From Pyronema omphalodes (Eukaryota > Ascomycota > Pezizomycetes > Pezizales > Pyronemataceae): 64,000 nt of DNA. The notes under the pieces are model-generated. The model made no database searches. It had not been told where the DNA came from and saw only the letters and a list, made by a program, of their open reading frames with translations. Of this stretch, positions 45,801 through 57,127 are shown piece by piece. Numbering within the stretch: position 1 is the stretch's first letter; each line of letters opens with the position of its first letter. The stretch spans positions 496,001 through 560,000 of the forward strand of contig JAJJXM010000020.1 in assembly GCA_024516155.1 (NCBI GenBank), given 5' to 3'. A program made the position numbers and the translations under genes.

Positions 45801-46722
45801 GGTCGGCTCCGTCGAAGGTTTTGCCTTCTGATGCGAGATTCATAAGGTCGCCGTGGACCTTGAGATTCGGGTGAAGAACCATGAATCCCTATCACATAAA
45901 ACCCATTCATTAGTAAACTGATTCTCTTCAAAAGCCGCGCGAACCTGCGCAGGAGTGATTCCGCGCAGAATTGAAACCGCGCGCACGCAGCGCATCAAAG
46001 GGTAACATACAGAGTTGAAGCAATCCGGCCAACCAATATCAGGAGACGCAGAGAAATCCGCAGTAAGATCAAACAACTCATCCGGTGCTCTCAAAGCGAC
46101 CATATCGGCATCTACATAGATAACCTTTCTGAACTGTGTCTGTTTCCATATGTGAATTTTTGTGAGTGCTGCATTAAGATCTGGACGTCCCATAAGATCT
46201 AGATTGGATGGCATGACACTGTGTAACGGTTCTACTGGGATCACATAGTCGTAGAGTTTCTACAGCGCGCAGTATTGTCAGCATAAGAGCTTCATTTAGG
46301 TTTCGCATAGCAAGGCGAGGCGCGGGGTGGGGTTGTTGCGGCCGCAGCCCGTGGAAAGTCGTGTAGGTAGGTAGGTAGGTAACCGTGCGGTAACCGCGTA
46401 CGCGCAGGTATAGATAGGATGGATGGATGAAGCGCAGAATGTAAGAGTTCTGCAACAACGACATACCTTCAATTCCACAATAGTTTGCTTGTTTACACCA
46501 CCCAGAGTGACCATAACAGCGAGTTTTCTAGTAGTACCTCCATCGCGTAAAGAGTGTGCAAGAACCTGTGCACCCGGTAGGTATCCATCGTTCAACAGGA
46601 GCTATTTCCACAACCCATCATCAGCTTCAATTCGACAAAATCCAAATGCTATGTCCCAAATACAAAAAATAAACAAAGACAAAACTTACAGTGCAATAAA
46701 CATCCTCCGTCGATGACGACAT
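42861..46722 (-). CDS. Glycogenin (GT8) with long C-terminal extension
   Basis: Six exons: 46722-46690, 46601-46467, 46259-46011, 45888-44029, 43860-43752 and 43441-42861, giving about 988 residues. All junctions keep frame and have GT...AG ends. Glycogenin is the self-glucosylating UDP-glucose-dependent primer of glycogen synthesis. The GT8 domain (residues 1 to about 265) shows LLNDGYLPGAQVLAHSLRD, KLYDYVIPVE, the metal-binding DAD in VIYVDADMVAL (residues 106-108), DIGWPDCFNSGFMVL, FDGADQGLLN, a tyrosine-rich GINMAYQYAPAF and HFIGSSKPW. A long Pro/Gln-rich linker follows. Then comes the fungal glycogenin block EEWDPEKKLEELRRLPLSF (exon 4/5 junction, intron 44028-43861), and finally an acidic exon 6 with VDTGIQT and DTGISTED motifs, ending LGSVLSEE. 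The C-terminus of family members binds glycogen synthase. Exon 6 is the least certain part. Confidence 0.93.
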
Positions 46723-47738
46723 GTTTTTTTTGCTTCGGCTTTATCAACTTCGCCTTAGAACCCAGCTGTTGTGGAGTTGGCTTTTGCGCTGCACAAAAAA
46801 AACCGTCCGGTCTATGTGAATAGCTTGACGAGTAAATTTCGCCTTTACAGCAGAAATAATTTCACCGTTCGTTGCAAGGTGAGAAAATTGCGGGCAAAAA
46901 AGAAAAAAAAAAGGTGATAAACTTTTGGAGAGAGGAACTGGATTTTTGGGTAACGGAGTAAGAGCAAGAGCAGGAACGGGATGACGGGTGGGTAGGTATG
47001 GTATGGTATGGGTCCTGTGGTTCGGTGCGCTCTTGTTGAGAAGGCGCTGATATGGCTAGCTACCTAGCTAGTTCCCCGTACAGTTGAGCTGCTTCGTCGT
47101 AGCTTGCTTTTTTTCTGTCGCTGGCTTCGTAGCTGGTTGCTGCTTTCCACCACAGACGAGAACGGGTAAACTGCGGGGATGTTTTGCTTGGGTTTGCGGG
47201 CTTTCTTTTTTTCGGAAGCAAAGATATGGCTGGAAAAAAACAAAAAAACACAAATGGTTTTTCTTGTGGATTCCCTTGAGGATGAAGAGTCGAACGAGCA
47301 ACTTCAAGAAGGATTTCAATTGAGGAGGTCTAAGGACATAGATAGGAACATGTGTTTATCTGTTTATCAGTGCTTCCTTTTTCCACCGTGCTCCCCTTCT
47401 TTTTGCCCCTCACAAAACGCACGACCGGTTTACTTCCTGCATCCTCCCCTCTCCACCCCTCCGCCCCTCCACTGTCCGGCCAGCTTCCCCTCCCCCCCTC
47501 CACTCTCCTCCCCTCCTTCTGCCCCTCCCCTTCCGTCTCCCCTCTGCTTTTGGATGCATCTGCTGCTTCCCCTCCTCCCCGTCGCTCTAGCACACGCTAG
47601 CTTCAGAGTCATACACGTATGCGCAAGTCTGCAGCTCTTTCCCCTCGTCGGATCAATTTAGATAGGATCATAGTCTCCATCGTTACCAACGGCCAACCCT
47701 ATCTTATGCCATGTCGATGGTAGGGAGTGGGATGTGCT

Positions 47739-47771
<33 letters not shown>

Positions 47772-50700
47772 GGCAGAAAATTCGCAGCAAAATTTGAGCT
47801 TGCATGCAGCTTGCAGCTTGCAGCGAGCTACGAGCTTGTGCAGTGCGGTGCAGGCCAGGCTCTTGCAGGAAACCTTGTATGAAAGCTTTACATCAGCTTT
47901 GCATCGACCGATAACGATCTTCAACCAACCCCTCCCCCTCCCGCCCTGCTGCTCTGCCCTGCCACTGCCCGGCTATGAGGAACCAAACCGGAAGGGGAAC
48001 GCGCAATATCTAGCAACATCAACGTGCAATCAAAGCATTCCATAAAGTGGCGAGAGATGGACTTATTCTTGAAGCAACTCCTTCTGATGCCACTTTCAAT
48101 TATCCGTATAACATGTGCATCTCTCAAAGCGGAGCAGAATGGGGCTCAGAGATTATAAAGAATGCCAGTTAGGCAGCCCACAGATGTTGACATCGCTAAA
48201 GCACCCGGAGAGCCCGCCTGTAACAGATGCACACAAGGCAGGAAGGAGAGATGCGGCATCCACGGAAGAACCACGCTATCTATGTATCAGCGGGGAGATA
48301 GCTTTATCACCTCTATCTTTATCGCTGCAGAAGACAGAGGGGAAGAGATTGGCAGCTCGTCCTCTGGCTTGTCGTCCGTTTCTGGTGGCTGTCTGTTCTG
48401 TGGTGGATCCCGGTGGCGTGGCATTCCTTAGAACGATGAGCATTGAGAAGTACAGCAAAGAAGCAATTTCAATCATCTCAATTTTCAGGAACCAGCTGAT
48501 CTGGTTTCCCAATTCATCTGGTGATGGATTTGATGCTCATGCTCTGCGGACTCCCTGGGCTCTGCTCAACGCGCTCCAGATCTGCTGGTTCTGCGATTTT
48601 ATTTTAAGCTCACCGTCTAAAACCTCGCTCGCGATTGAGTTTGAAACCTTGCTCTGGCTTGGCCTACCACCCGCCTTCGGCAAGGCTAAGACACGGTCTC
48701 TCGGTTAATTCCTGTAAAAGGCGCATCCATACAGACCGGAGGCTCTTTATGTGACACTCACTAACCGCATTCCGTGTGGGGCCAGTGAGAAATTCATCAG
48801 CTCCTCAAAACACCCCAAAAACACCAGACAACCTCCGAGAAACTGCTATATATTTAGCAAATCAATAAAGCCAACAAATCATCTGAAAACTTTTTCCCTG
48901 AATGATCAAGAGAATAGCAAGCATGGGATGAAACATCGAACCGATTGGGTGTTGAGGAATCCCGATTCCCCTGATTGCTTGCACAGCACTTCATCCTCTG
49001 CGGGGAAGAGATAGATGAACTCCGCATCCTGTTTTTCCTTCGCAAAAAGAGCGCACAGAAGGTCATCGAGCGAGACAGAAGAGAGATGCTCTATCTCAAA
49101 TCTTCTCCAAATAATGATTAAGGTGATGTACTGTGACTAAGACATCGCCAGCACATGTTGAAGATTTTCGGTCTTCTCCCCTCTCAACAAGATCCGGCAC
49201 GCTGCCATGGAAAAGGTGGGGCGGAAATCATATGCAGTTGAGCTTCATGGTGCGTGTTTGCCCCTCCCCCGCACTTGTAAAAAGCTGTGCTAGCTAGGCC
49301 GCGCCTCTCCCAATTAACATCGACTAAGATTTCGACGTGGCAGTACCACCGATTGGTTGCGCGAAATATTAAAGCCGTCTCGGTCAACGCGTTGGTGGCA
49401 ACGGTTGAGATGTCCACTTTATGGGGGCCCATATCTTCTAGCGCGGATGGATACCATGATGCTCTCATCGAGTTCTCCGAAGAGTCATGCAAAGAAACTA
49501 AAAGGAAGGAGTAGCTAGGAGTAGTCTCCGCTGTCGAGGGCGTCGCGAGGATGGTTTGAACTTTGAAGGAGATTATAGGTCTTGAGGATCTGTGAGGGCA
49601 CCTTATTCTGGATGCAGCAAAAAGCACTCCAGAAGTATTCCGACAGATTAATTTCGATTTAGATGTTCTTTTGGTTATCGAGATGTGTTTTTGATGCCTG
49701 AAACGTATGAGGAAATGATATGATGTCGTTGTCCACGATAATTGCTGCTCGGGGATGGGGGCGGAGACACCGCGAGGCGGCCGCGCGGGGTGAATACTGG
49801 CGGTCCTGGATTTCCAATATCAGTCACGTGTCGTCGGTTCTCCCCGAACCCTCCCCACGGATTCATATGCTAGATCTTACAATGTTGGTAACCACTCAAC
49901 TTCACCACTTCACAAAGCTCATTGATATGTATTAACAAGATGTCGGCTGTCGAAATCTTGAGTAACACCTCTAAAGCTTGTTTGTGTCCAGAATCAAGAT
50001 TGGCCAACCGCGGGCGCCGTCGAGATAGAAACCATATCGTGACGACTCTATACTTGAGTACATCGGAATTTTGTTCAACTACCGTGGTTCAATGCTTGTG
50101 CGGCGTATTCATAGTATTGGTGATTAAGGAGAAGATGAGCTTCTGAACCACCCGCACAGATTGCTGAATCTGGTAGAGACCGACATTATTGAGGAAATTG
50201 CGAACTTGAAATTCTCAGTGGAATACCTCCATTTGACGGATTTCTGAAAATAAAATACGTACACAGGTGATCGATGGTGACTGTAAGGATTTCTTGCAAG
50301 GAAGTTCATAGTTAATGGTTTCGAGCTCGATATCCGAGTGATATGGAATGATTGGACCGAACCGATTGCAGGGCTAGGAAGCCTTGTAGGTGCCAGAGTT
50401 CAAAGACCAACACAGCTAGGTAGCCTTGCGAAACGCCACTGATGGGGGTTTATGCATTGCATAAATATAGGCAGCCGCCGAAAGCCAGGAATGGTGACAG
50501 AATAACGTTATCTTCGAGCATCGGAACATCGCCGGAGCTCATGCTATCGGATGAATTGTTTCCAATTGAACCATAGATCTTGTTCGTATTTCGCCTATTT
50601 TATGACGCTTTAAGGTATTTGTCCAAGTCCTTGTTGTTCCGTACCGATGTTGTCAATTTGGATGAATATTTATGAATACCGGTGTTTGACATGTCCGCGG

Positions 50701-52327
50701 CACATATCCTCCGTCTCATTTGCATATGCCATTTCAACGAGGATGAAAAAATATTGTCGGTGGCATGGTTCGTCAATCGATTTAATCAGTATTTCCGGTG
50801 AAGAGTTGGCATCACATGATAGATTATGGACCTGCTTCTAAGAACAGACTTGAGCCAAAGCCATGGCTCGTTGTAAAGTATGAAACTATTAGCATTCGAT
50901 ATATAGGTGGGATCATGCACAGAACGTTCCACCGGGCCCACGACGTGGGATAAATTGATGACGTGTTTTTCGGTTGTAAGAAATCGCGTTTAACCGTTTG
51001 ACAAAGAAATCCGCGGACGAAAGAATCTCTGTCGGGGGAGATTTTGAAATTGGTGATGACTGAAGATGGAGGTGGACGTTTGAGACAAAACGGAGGTGGA
51101 AGGGTCTTGGCTGAAAGAATGCACCGCTAGATACAAATTAAGCTTTCGGACCAAGCTTCGGCTAAGTTACTCCTTCCGCCGCTTAGAGTCTTGGTTACAA
51201 CCACCTCTAACATGCATCAGTCGGACGAACAGTCATCTTCGCATCACCTTATCTTTAGTTAAACATCGTTTCTCAGAATCACAAGATTCTGCACGGCACG
51301 CAAATATCCACAGTGTATGATTTCCAGCTCTAGACTACTGCATCGACCAGATCAGCCCGCGACATATGCACTGAAGCTCTTCAGTGATCGACAGGCCTCG
51401 ACTCGGTGGAATCACCGAAAACCATGGTAACATAAGGCTAAATATCGAAAATCAGGATTGAATTGGATTCCAATTGTATCTACATACCAACACCGATACC
51501 TTACCCCATAGCGGCTGTCATTTCGGTGGTTGTTGTGCGGTTGTTTGTCGCGTCAGCAAACTTCTTGACATGCTCTTCGCAGCAGACTACGTGAAGTTAT
51601 ACTCATCAGAGAATTCCAGTCAATCTCTCGTGTTGATTTACCACAATATCAACGTTCGTCGTCAGTTTAAACTTTTGGATTCTCTCCACTCTGGGGCCGA
51701 CGCACAATGTTCTATTCGAAAATGTGGGGTCCCGGCAAAATAAGGTTGCTGGGCGCAAACGTCATCTCGAGGCGCAGAAGTCGGGAACGAATGACGGATC
51801 CACAATTGACACTTTGATGCGATCTCGTCGGGAAAAAATGCCGTCTTTCCGCCGCCTTTCCTATTTCATTCCGATTTTACAAAATTTTCGGACGTGCTCC
51901 GGCCTGCACATGACTTTGTTGTGTTCGGTGAGGTGCAGCGGAAGACCGATGTTGCCTGAGCGGATGAATTCAAGATCCAGGAAGGAAAATCAAGCCCGCC
52001 TGGGATATACGGTTCTCGGCACTTAGTAACGAAGCAGCGGTGATCTATCTCCGCATCAGGCGTCGCTTAACTAATATTTCCGAGAGAGAGGAAGTAAAAT
52101 GGGTTGTTGACATTCAATTCTGCGTTACCTGATGATTATTCACATTGGTTCAATAATCTTTAAGATCGGATTTAGATTACAGGAGTTACACAGGTGATCT
52201 AACATATCTTAGAGGACAATTCCCTTAACGAGGTATTTCTAACCTTGCAATATGTACCCTAGAGATAGAAACTTGATGCCCTCGACACCGAAGTCCCCGA
52301 ACATTCGTATTAGCTATTTTTCCGCTG
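46723..52327. other. Gene-free spacer between glycogenin and beta-glucosidase
   Basis: No gene I can support. It begins with the glycogenin promoter and a C/T-rich stretch (47.35-47.6 kb), then a 29-nt T run (47741-47769). Frames at 48115-48708 (197 codons, +) and 49627-49184 (147 codons, -) lack family resemblance and overlap equally open frames. The + frame ending at 49514 (KISTWQYHRLVARNIKAVSV...) has protein-like composition and might be a gene remnant, but I cannot name it. 50-52.3 kb shows nothing further. Confidence 0.45.
47741..47769 (+). repeat. Poly-T run (29 nt)
   Basis: Uninterrupted T homopolymer in non-coding DNA. It could equally be the A-tail trace of a retroposed sequence on the minus strand, but the flanks show no recognisable element. 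Confidence 0.85.
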
Positions 52328-52616
52328 TTCCCCACAGTCTGCATTAATATTATTCAAGACTGGGGTTGTGGGGTACTGTATCTAGGCTCAATTCCATGGC
52401 GCATTCTACACCTTCCAGTGCGCCGCACCCGGAATCCGACCCGCCAAGTCTAGCCATATCAAGCAACAGACCCGCAGTCGATCTCAGGAACACAAGAGTT
52501 TTGGCCGCCTTAGTAAGGTGTCCCAATGTTGTGATGGAGCAAAGCGTGCGTGTATAAACACCAGCTCCATCCCTCCTCCATCGTCCTTCTACCGCTGTAC
52601 CGCAGTTATAGCAACC
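52328..52616 (+). promoter_or_regulatory. Beta-glucosidase promoter: TATA box and CreA-type sites
   Basis: TATAAA lies at 52553-52558, 59 bases before the start codon. Three matches to the fungal CreA/CRE1 carbon-repressor consensus SYGGRG cluster further upstream: CCCCAC (52330-52335, minus), CTGGGG (52360-52365) and GTGGGG (52368-52373). Paired sites of this kind usually mediate glucose repression of cellulase and beta-glucosidase genes; binding here is inference. Confidence 0.6.
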
Positions 52617-55451
52617 ATGGTGAACATCATCCTTCTTGCGGGTCTCGTGGCCACCACTCTCGCCACTGATCTTCCAGCACAACCGTCCTCGGAACTAGCC
52701 CACAGTCCTCCTTACTACCCATCTCCTCGGATTGACGGAGGAGGAGACTGGAGGGAAGCTTACCAGAAAGCAAAGGCCTTTGTTGACCAGCTTACTCTCA
52801 CTGAGAAGGTCAACCTCACCACTGGAACCGGATGGCAGAATGATAACTGTGTTGGTAATGTTGGTACGTTAAATTAATTCTGCCCTTGTGAGATTTGAAT
52901 GAGCATTCGTGTAACAAAAGTGCAGGAACTATCCCCAGACTCAACTTCCCAAGCTTGTGTATGCAAGATTCTCCCCTTGGTGTCCGTTTTGGAACCTACT
53001 CAAGTGCATTCCCTGCTGGAATGAACGCTGCCATGACCTGGGACCGTGAATTGATGTACCTTCGTGGTTTGGCTATGGGAGAGGAGTTCAAAGGAAAGGG
53101 TGTAAACATGGCTCTTGGCCCTGTGGTAAGCACCGTCATTTCGGGGATGACGAGGTATGCGCTAATTACCTGAATTAGGCCGGTCCTTTGGGAAGACACC
53201 CCGAGGGTGGACGTAACTGGGAGGGTTTCTCTGTTGACCCCATGCTCACCGGTGTCGGTATGTTTGAAACCGTTAAGGGAATGCAGGATGCTGTAAGTGT
53301 TACAAGAAAACTCTATTGGATCTGAAATGGTACAACCGATTTATATTAACAAAATCTAGGGTGTTATCGCTACCGCCAAGCACTACATTGGTAACGAGCA
53401 AGAGCTCTTCCGTCAGGTCGGAGAGGGACGCCAATGGGGATTCAACATTACCGAGTCCATTTCCAGCAACATCGATGACCGTACCATGCACGAGCTCTAC
53501 CTCTGGCCCTTCGCCGATGCCGTCCGTGCCAACGTTGGAGCCATCATGTGCTCTTACCAGCAAGTCAACAACTCTTACGGTTGTGCCAACTCCAAGCTCC
53601 TTAACGGATTGGTAAGCTCAGTCCTACCCGCATAGACTACCCAAGAAACCTAACCCATCAAGCCCTACCCTAATACCAAATTTCTTGGCTAACCCTTAGT
53701 AGCTCAAAGATGAACTCGACTTTCAGGGATTGGTCATGTCCGACTGGTCTGCCCAACACTCCGGTGTCGCCTCCGCTCTCGCTGGTCTTGACATGTCTAT
53801 GCCTGGCGATGCCACCTTCAACTCTGGAGACTCCTACTTTGGAGGAAATATGACCATGGCTGTTCTCAACGGATCACTTCCCATCTGGAGAGTCGACGAC
53901 ATGGCTACCCGTATCATGTCCGCCTACTACTTCACCCACCAGGACAAGAACTTCCCTGAGACCAATATGAACTCTTGGACCACCGATGACTACGGATACC
54001 TCCGCTACTACTCCAAGGAGCACTATGGTCTCGTCAACAAGCAGGTTGATGTTCGTGGCCAGCATCACAAGATTATCCGTGAGCTTTCTGCCAAGGCCAA
54101 CATTCTTCTCAAGAACTCTGGTGTCCTTCCCTTGACCGGAAAAGAGAAGCAGATTGCTCTATTCGGATCAGATGCCGGAGAGAGCCCGTACGGACCCAAC
54201 GGAAATCCTGACCGTGGAGGAAATGATGGAACTCTTGCTATGGGATGGGGATCAGGAACCGCTAACTTTCCCTACCTTGTTACTCCCCTCGAGGCCATCA
54301 AAGCCAAGGCCCTGCAGTTCGGCCAAGTTGTCCAGTCCGTTCTTGACAACTACGCCTACTCTCAGATCAAGGAAACCGCCCGCCAGGCTTCCGTCTGTTT
54401 GACTTTCGTCTCTGCTGACTCTGGGGAGGGATACATTGAAGTTGATGGAAACCGTGGTGACCGTAAGAACCTTACTCTTTGGCACAACGGTGATGACTTG
54501 ATTAAGACTGTTGCATCGACTTGTAAGAACACCGTCGTTGTCATCCACGCTGTTGGGCCTGTCCTCCTCGAGGAGTGGATTGACCACCCTAACGTTACCG
54601 CCGTTCTCTTTGCTGGTCTTCCCGGCCAGGAGTCTGGAAACTCTCTTACCGACGTCCTCTACGGAGATGTTAACCCCTCCGGACGTCTTCCTTTTACTAT
54701 TGCCAAGCACCGTGAGGATTACGGAGTCAAACTCACAAACTCTTCTACCGTTGCTGTTCCTCAGCAGGACTTCACCGAGGGTCTCTTCATTGACTATCGT
54801 CACTTTGACAAGAATGGAATTACTCCCCGTTACGAGTTTGGTTACGGATTGTCCTACACTACTTTCCAATACTCTCACCTTAACATCCGCCGTATTGCCG
54901 ATCCCGCTGGATACCAACCTGCCAAGGGAATGCAGACCGCCAATAATGCAGTCTCCAAAAAATTGAACCCTGCCGATTACCTTTTCCCTAAGGACTTCTC
55001 CTCATGGGGTGTGAAAACCTTCATTTACCCCTACATCAAGAGCGTCTCGGACATTAAGCAGGGATCTTACCCCGCTCCCGAGGGTGCCTACGACACTTCT
55101 CCCCAGCCTGTCCCCGCAGCCGGAGGAGCTCCTGGAGGAAACCCCTCTTTGTACCAGAATGTCTACGAGGTATCCGTTGTCGTTACCAACACTGGAAAGA
55201 AAGCCGGAGAGGAAGTTGTCCAGGTCTACCTTGAGACTGGATTGGCCGATGACCCTAAGGTTGTCTTGAGACAATTCGAGAAGGTTATGATTGGTGCCGG
55301 AGAGAGCAAGGTAGTTAAGATCATGCTCAACAGAAGAGATTTGATGAGATGGGATGTCGTTAAGCAGGATTGGTCTTGCACTGAGGGAAAGAAGATTATC
55401 CATGTCGGTTGCTCTTCCAGACAGTTTGCTTTGTCGGCTGAATTGGCGTAA
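52617..55451 (+). CDS. Secreted beta-glucosidase, glycoside hydrolase family 3
   Basis: Five exons: 52617-52863, 52926-53125, 53179-53292, 53360-53611 and 53703-55451, giving about 853 residues, the usual length of large fungal GH3 beta-glucosidases. Introns are 53-91 nt and all junctions preserve conserved blocks. The enzyme hydrolyses terminal non-reducing beta-D-glucose, typically from cellobiose. It begins with a signal peptide ([16 protein letters not shown]), so it is secreted. GH3 N-terminal domain: [49 protein letters not shown] and [12 protein letters not shown]. The catalytic nucleophile is Asp285 in GLVMSDW, and [10 protein letters not shown] follows. The C-terminal GH3 domain has [19 protein letters not shown] and [21 protein letters not shown] fibronectin-III-like module ([19 protein letters not shown]) ends the protein. 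Several N-X-S/T sites are present. The acceptor for exon 5 is the second AG of TTAGTAG, since the first would add a stop. Confidence 0.96.
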
Positions 55452-56858
55452 TTGGTGAATGGGTGGATATGGAAGTTTTGAAATGGTAGACTGTGATATG
55501 GACGGTTATTAGGAATCTTAAGAGAGGGATGTAATTTTGCTCATACATAGATGATTTGATATTTCTTAGTTGCTACGTACGAATAATTGATGATGTTGAT
55601 AATCAACTGTGCAGCGCGCTGTTTCTTTTTTTCGGGATTCAGGTTGTGATTGTGAATGCTCGCGGGGATCAGGAAAGATGGGGAGTGGCGATGGGGGAGA
55701 TGGGCCTATGTAAAGTCACAACCCGGTATAAGAATCATAAGATATATAATAAAGAAATCTCAATTGAACCCCATTTCATTGATAGTGCTTATAGAAAAAA
55801 TGTGAGGCTTGAAAAACGTATCCAAGAAGCTTCTTTGATGCATCCATTGACTTGAAGGTATCATCAACCATCGGAAGATGGGTCGAAAATTAATCCTTAA
55901 ATTAATGGTTGCGTTGTTTGGATTATGGATAGAATATCCCGCGAAAAATAGAAAAAAGGTAAAGAGAGAAATGGTTATAACTCGTGGAAGGTTTGTGGAA
56001 GGTTTGTGGAAAGTTTATGGAGGGTTCATGAAAGGATTGTTATATTTTATTTTATTTAGAATAAGGGTAAGGGTAAGGATAAGGATAAGTGGAGTGGGTG
56101 TATGTAAGGGTAAGTATAAGTGGTTTGGAAAATTTGAAATTTGGAAACATTTGGAAATGAAGAAGAAAGAAAGAAAGGGCTGAGAACAAGACATGACATG
56201 AATGATAGATTAATTAGAAGAAAGGAAGTAAAAGTAACAGGAAATAATAGGAATAAAGTAAAGAACAGGAAAAAAGCAAAAAGCAGAAAGCAAGCAAAGT
56301 AAAAAACAGAAAACAGAGAATGAGAATGAGAATAAAGTAAAGAACGAGAAACAGAACAAAAACAAGGAAAACAAAACACGAAGCACGAAGCAAGAAGTAT
56401 TAAAATAAACCCATCATGATGAAAAAAAACAAAAAACAAAATACCGAACATAAAGACAGAACAAGAGAAGGGGATCAACCAGTAACGAAAGAAAAAAAAA
56501 TGAAACTAAAGCAGAAAAAAAACATGTGAACAATAACGATAGTTGAAAACTAATGAAAAAAAAATTCTTCACTATTAACATAAGCCGCACAAGCAGCGAA
56601 ATAAAGCAAAACAAAAACAAAAACTAAATATCAAAACGAGAAACAAAAGAAATAAGAAACAAAATCAAACAAAAGCAAACACAACAAATAATAATAATAA
56701 TAAAAAAAGAGAACCACATATTTCATTATTGTTTTTCATTATTTCAAGCATCTTGATAAAAAGAAACACAGAAAAAAAAAATCAAAGTCGAAAAGAAATA
56801 AAAACGGGTAATCGAAACTAATTGAACTAATTTTTTTTTCCAAACCAAAAAAAAAACA

Positions 56859-56889
<31 letters not shown>

Positions 56890-57127
56890 TACACTCTGTT
56901 CCTCTGTCGTATCTCCTATGCTTCTCAGACTTCACAAGCTTTGGTATCACTACGCTTGCTATCACTAAGCTCCGACAAGCCCCGCTACGCTCAGCCAACA
57001 CACCTCTAAACTATACAACAACCATTCTCCTTCATCTTTACCGGGTATCATCACAGGTATCATCTTCCTTCACATCCTCCCTCTTTTTAACCCCCAATCC
57101 CACATCTTAAAACTCGCAAACAACATC
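55452..57127. other. Convergent intergenic region, A-rich
   Basis: Lies between the 3' ends of the beta-glucosidase (+) and RNA14 (-). 56.2-56.9 kb is strikingly purine/A-rich on the + strand, with AAAGCA, GAGAATGA and AATAAT runs. No gene is seen; the T-rich complementary frames are artefacts of composition. Confidence 0.6.

Noticed and set aside
48115..48708. 197-codon + strand frame and the overlapping frame with PACNRCTQG
   Set aside because: No recognisable domain or splice structure. The Cys pattern is too short to support a zinc-binding call.
53730..53740. Beta-glucosidase start at MVMSDW
   Set aside because: It is an internal TTG within the catalytic motif; four upstream exons supply the signal peptide and N-terminal GH3 domain.
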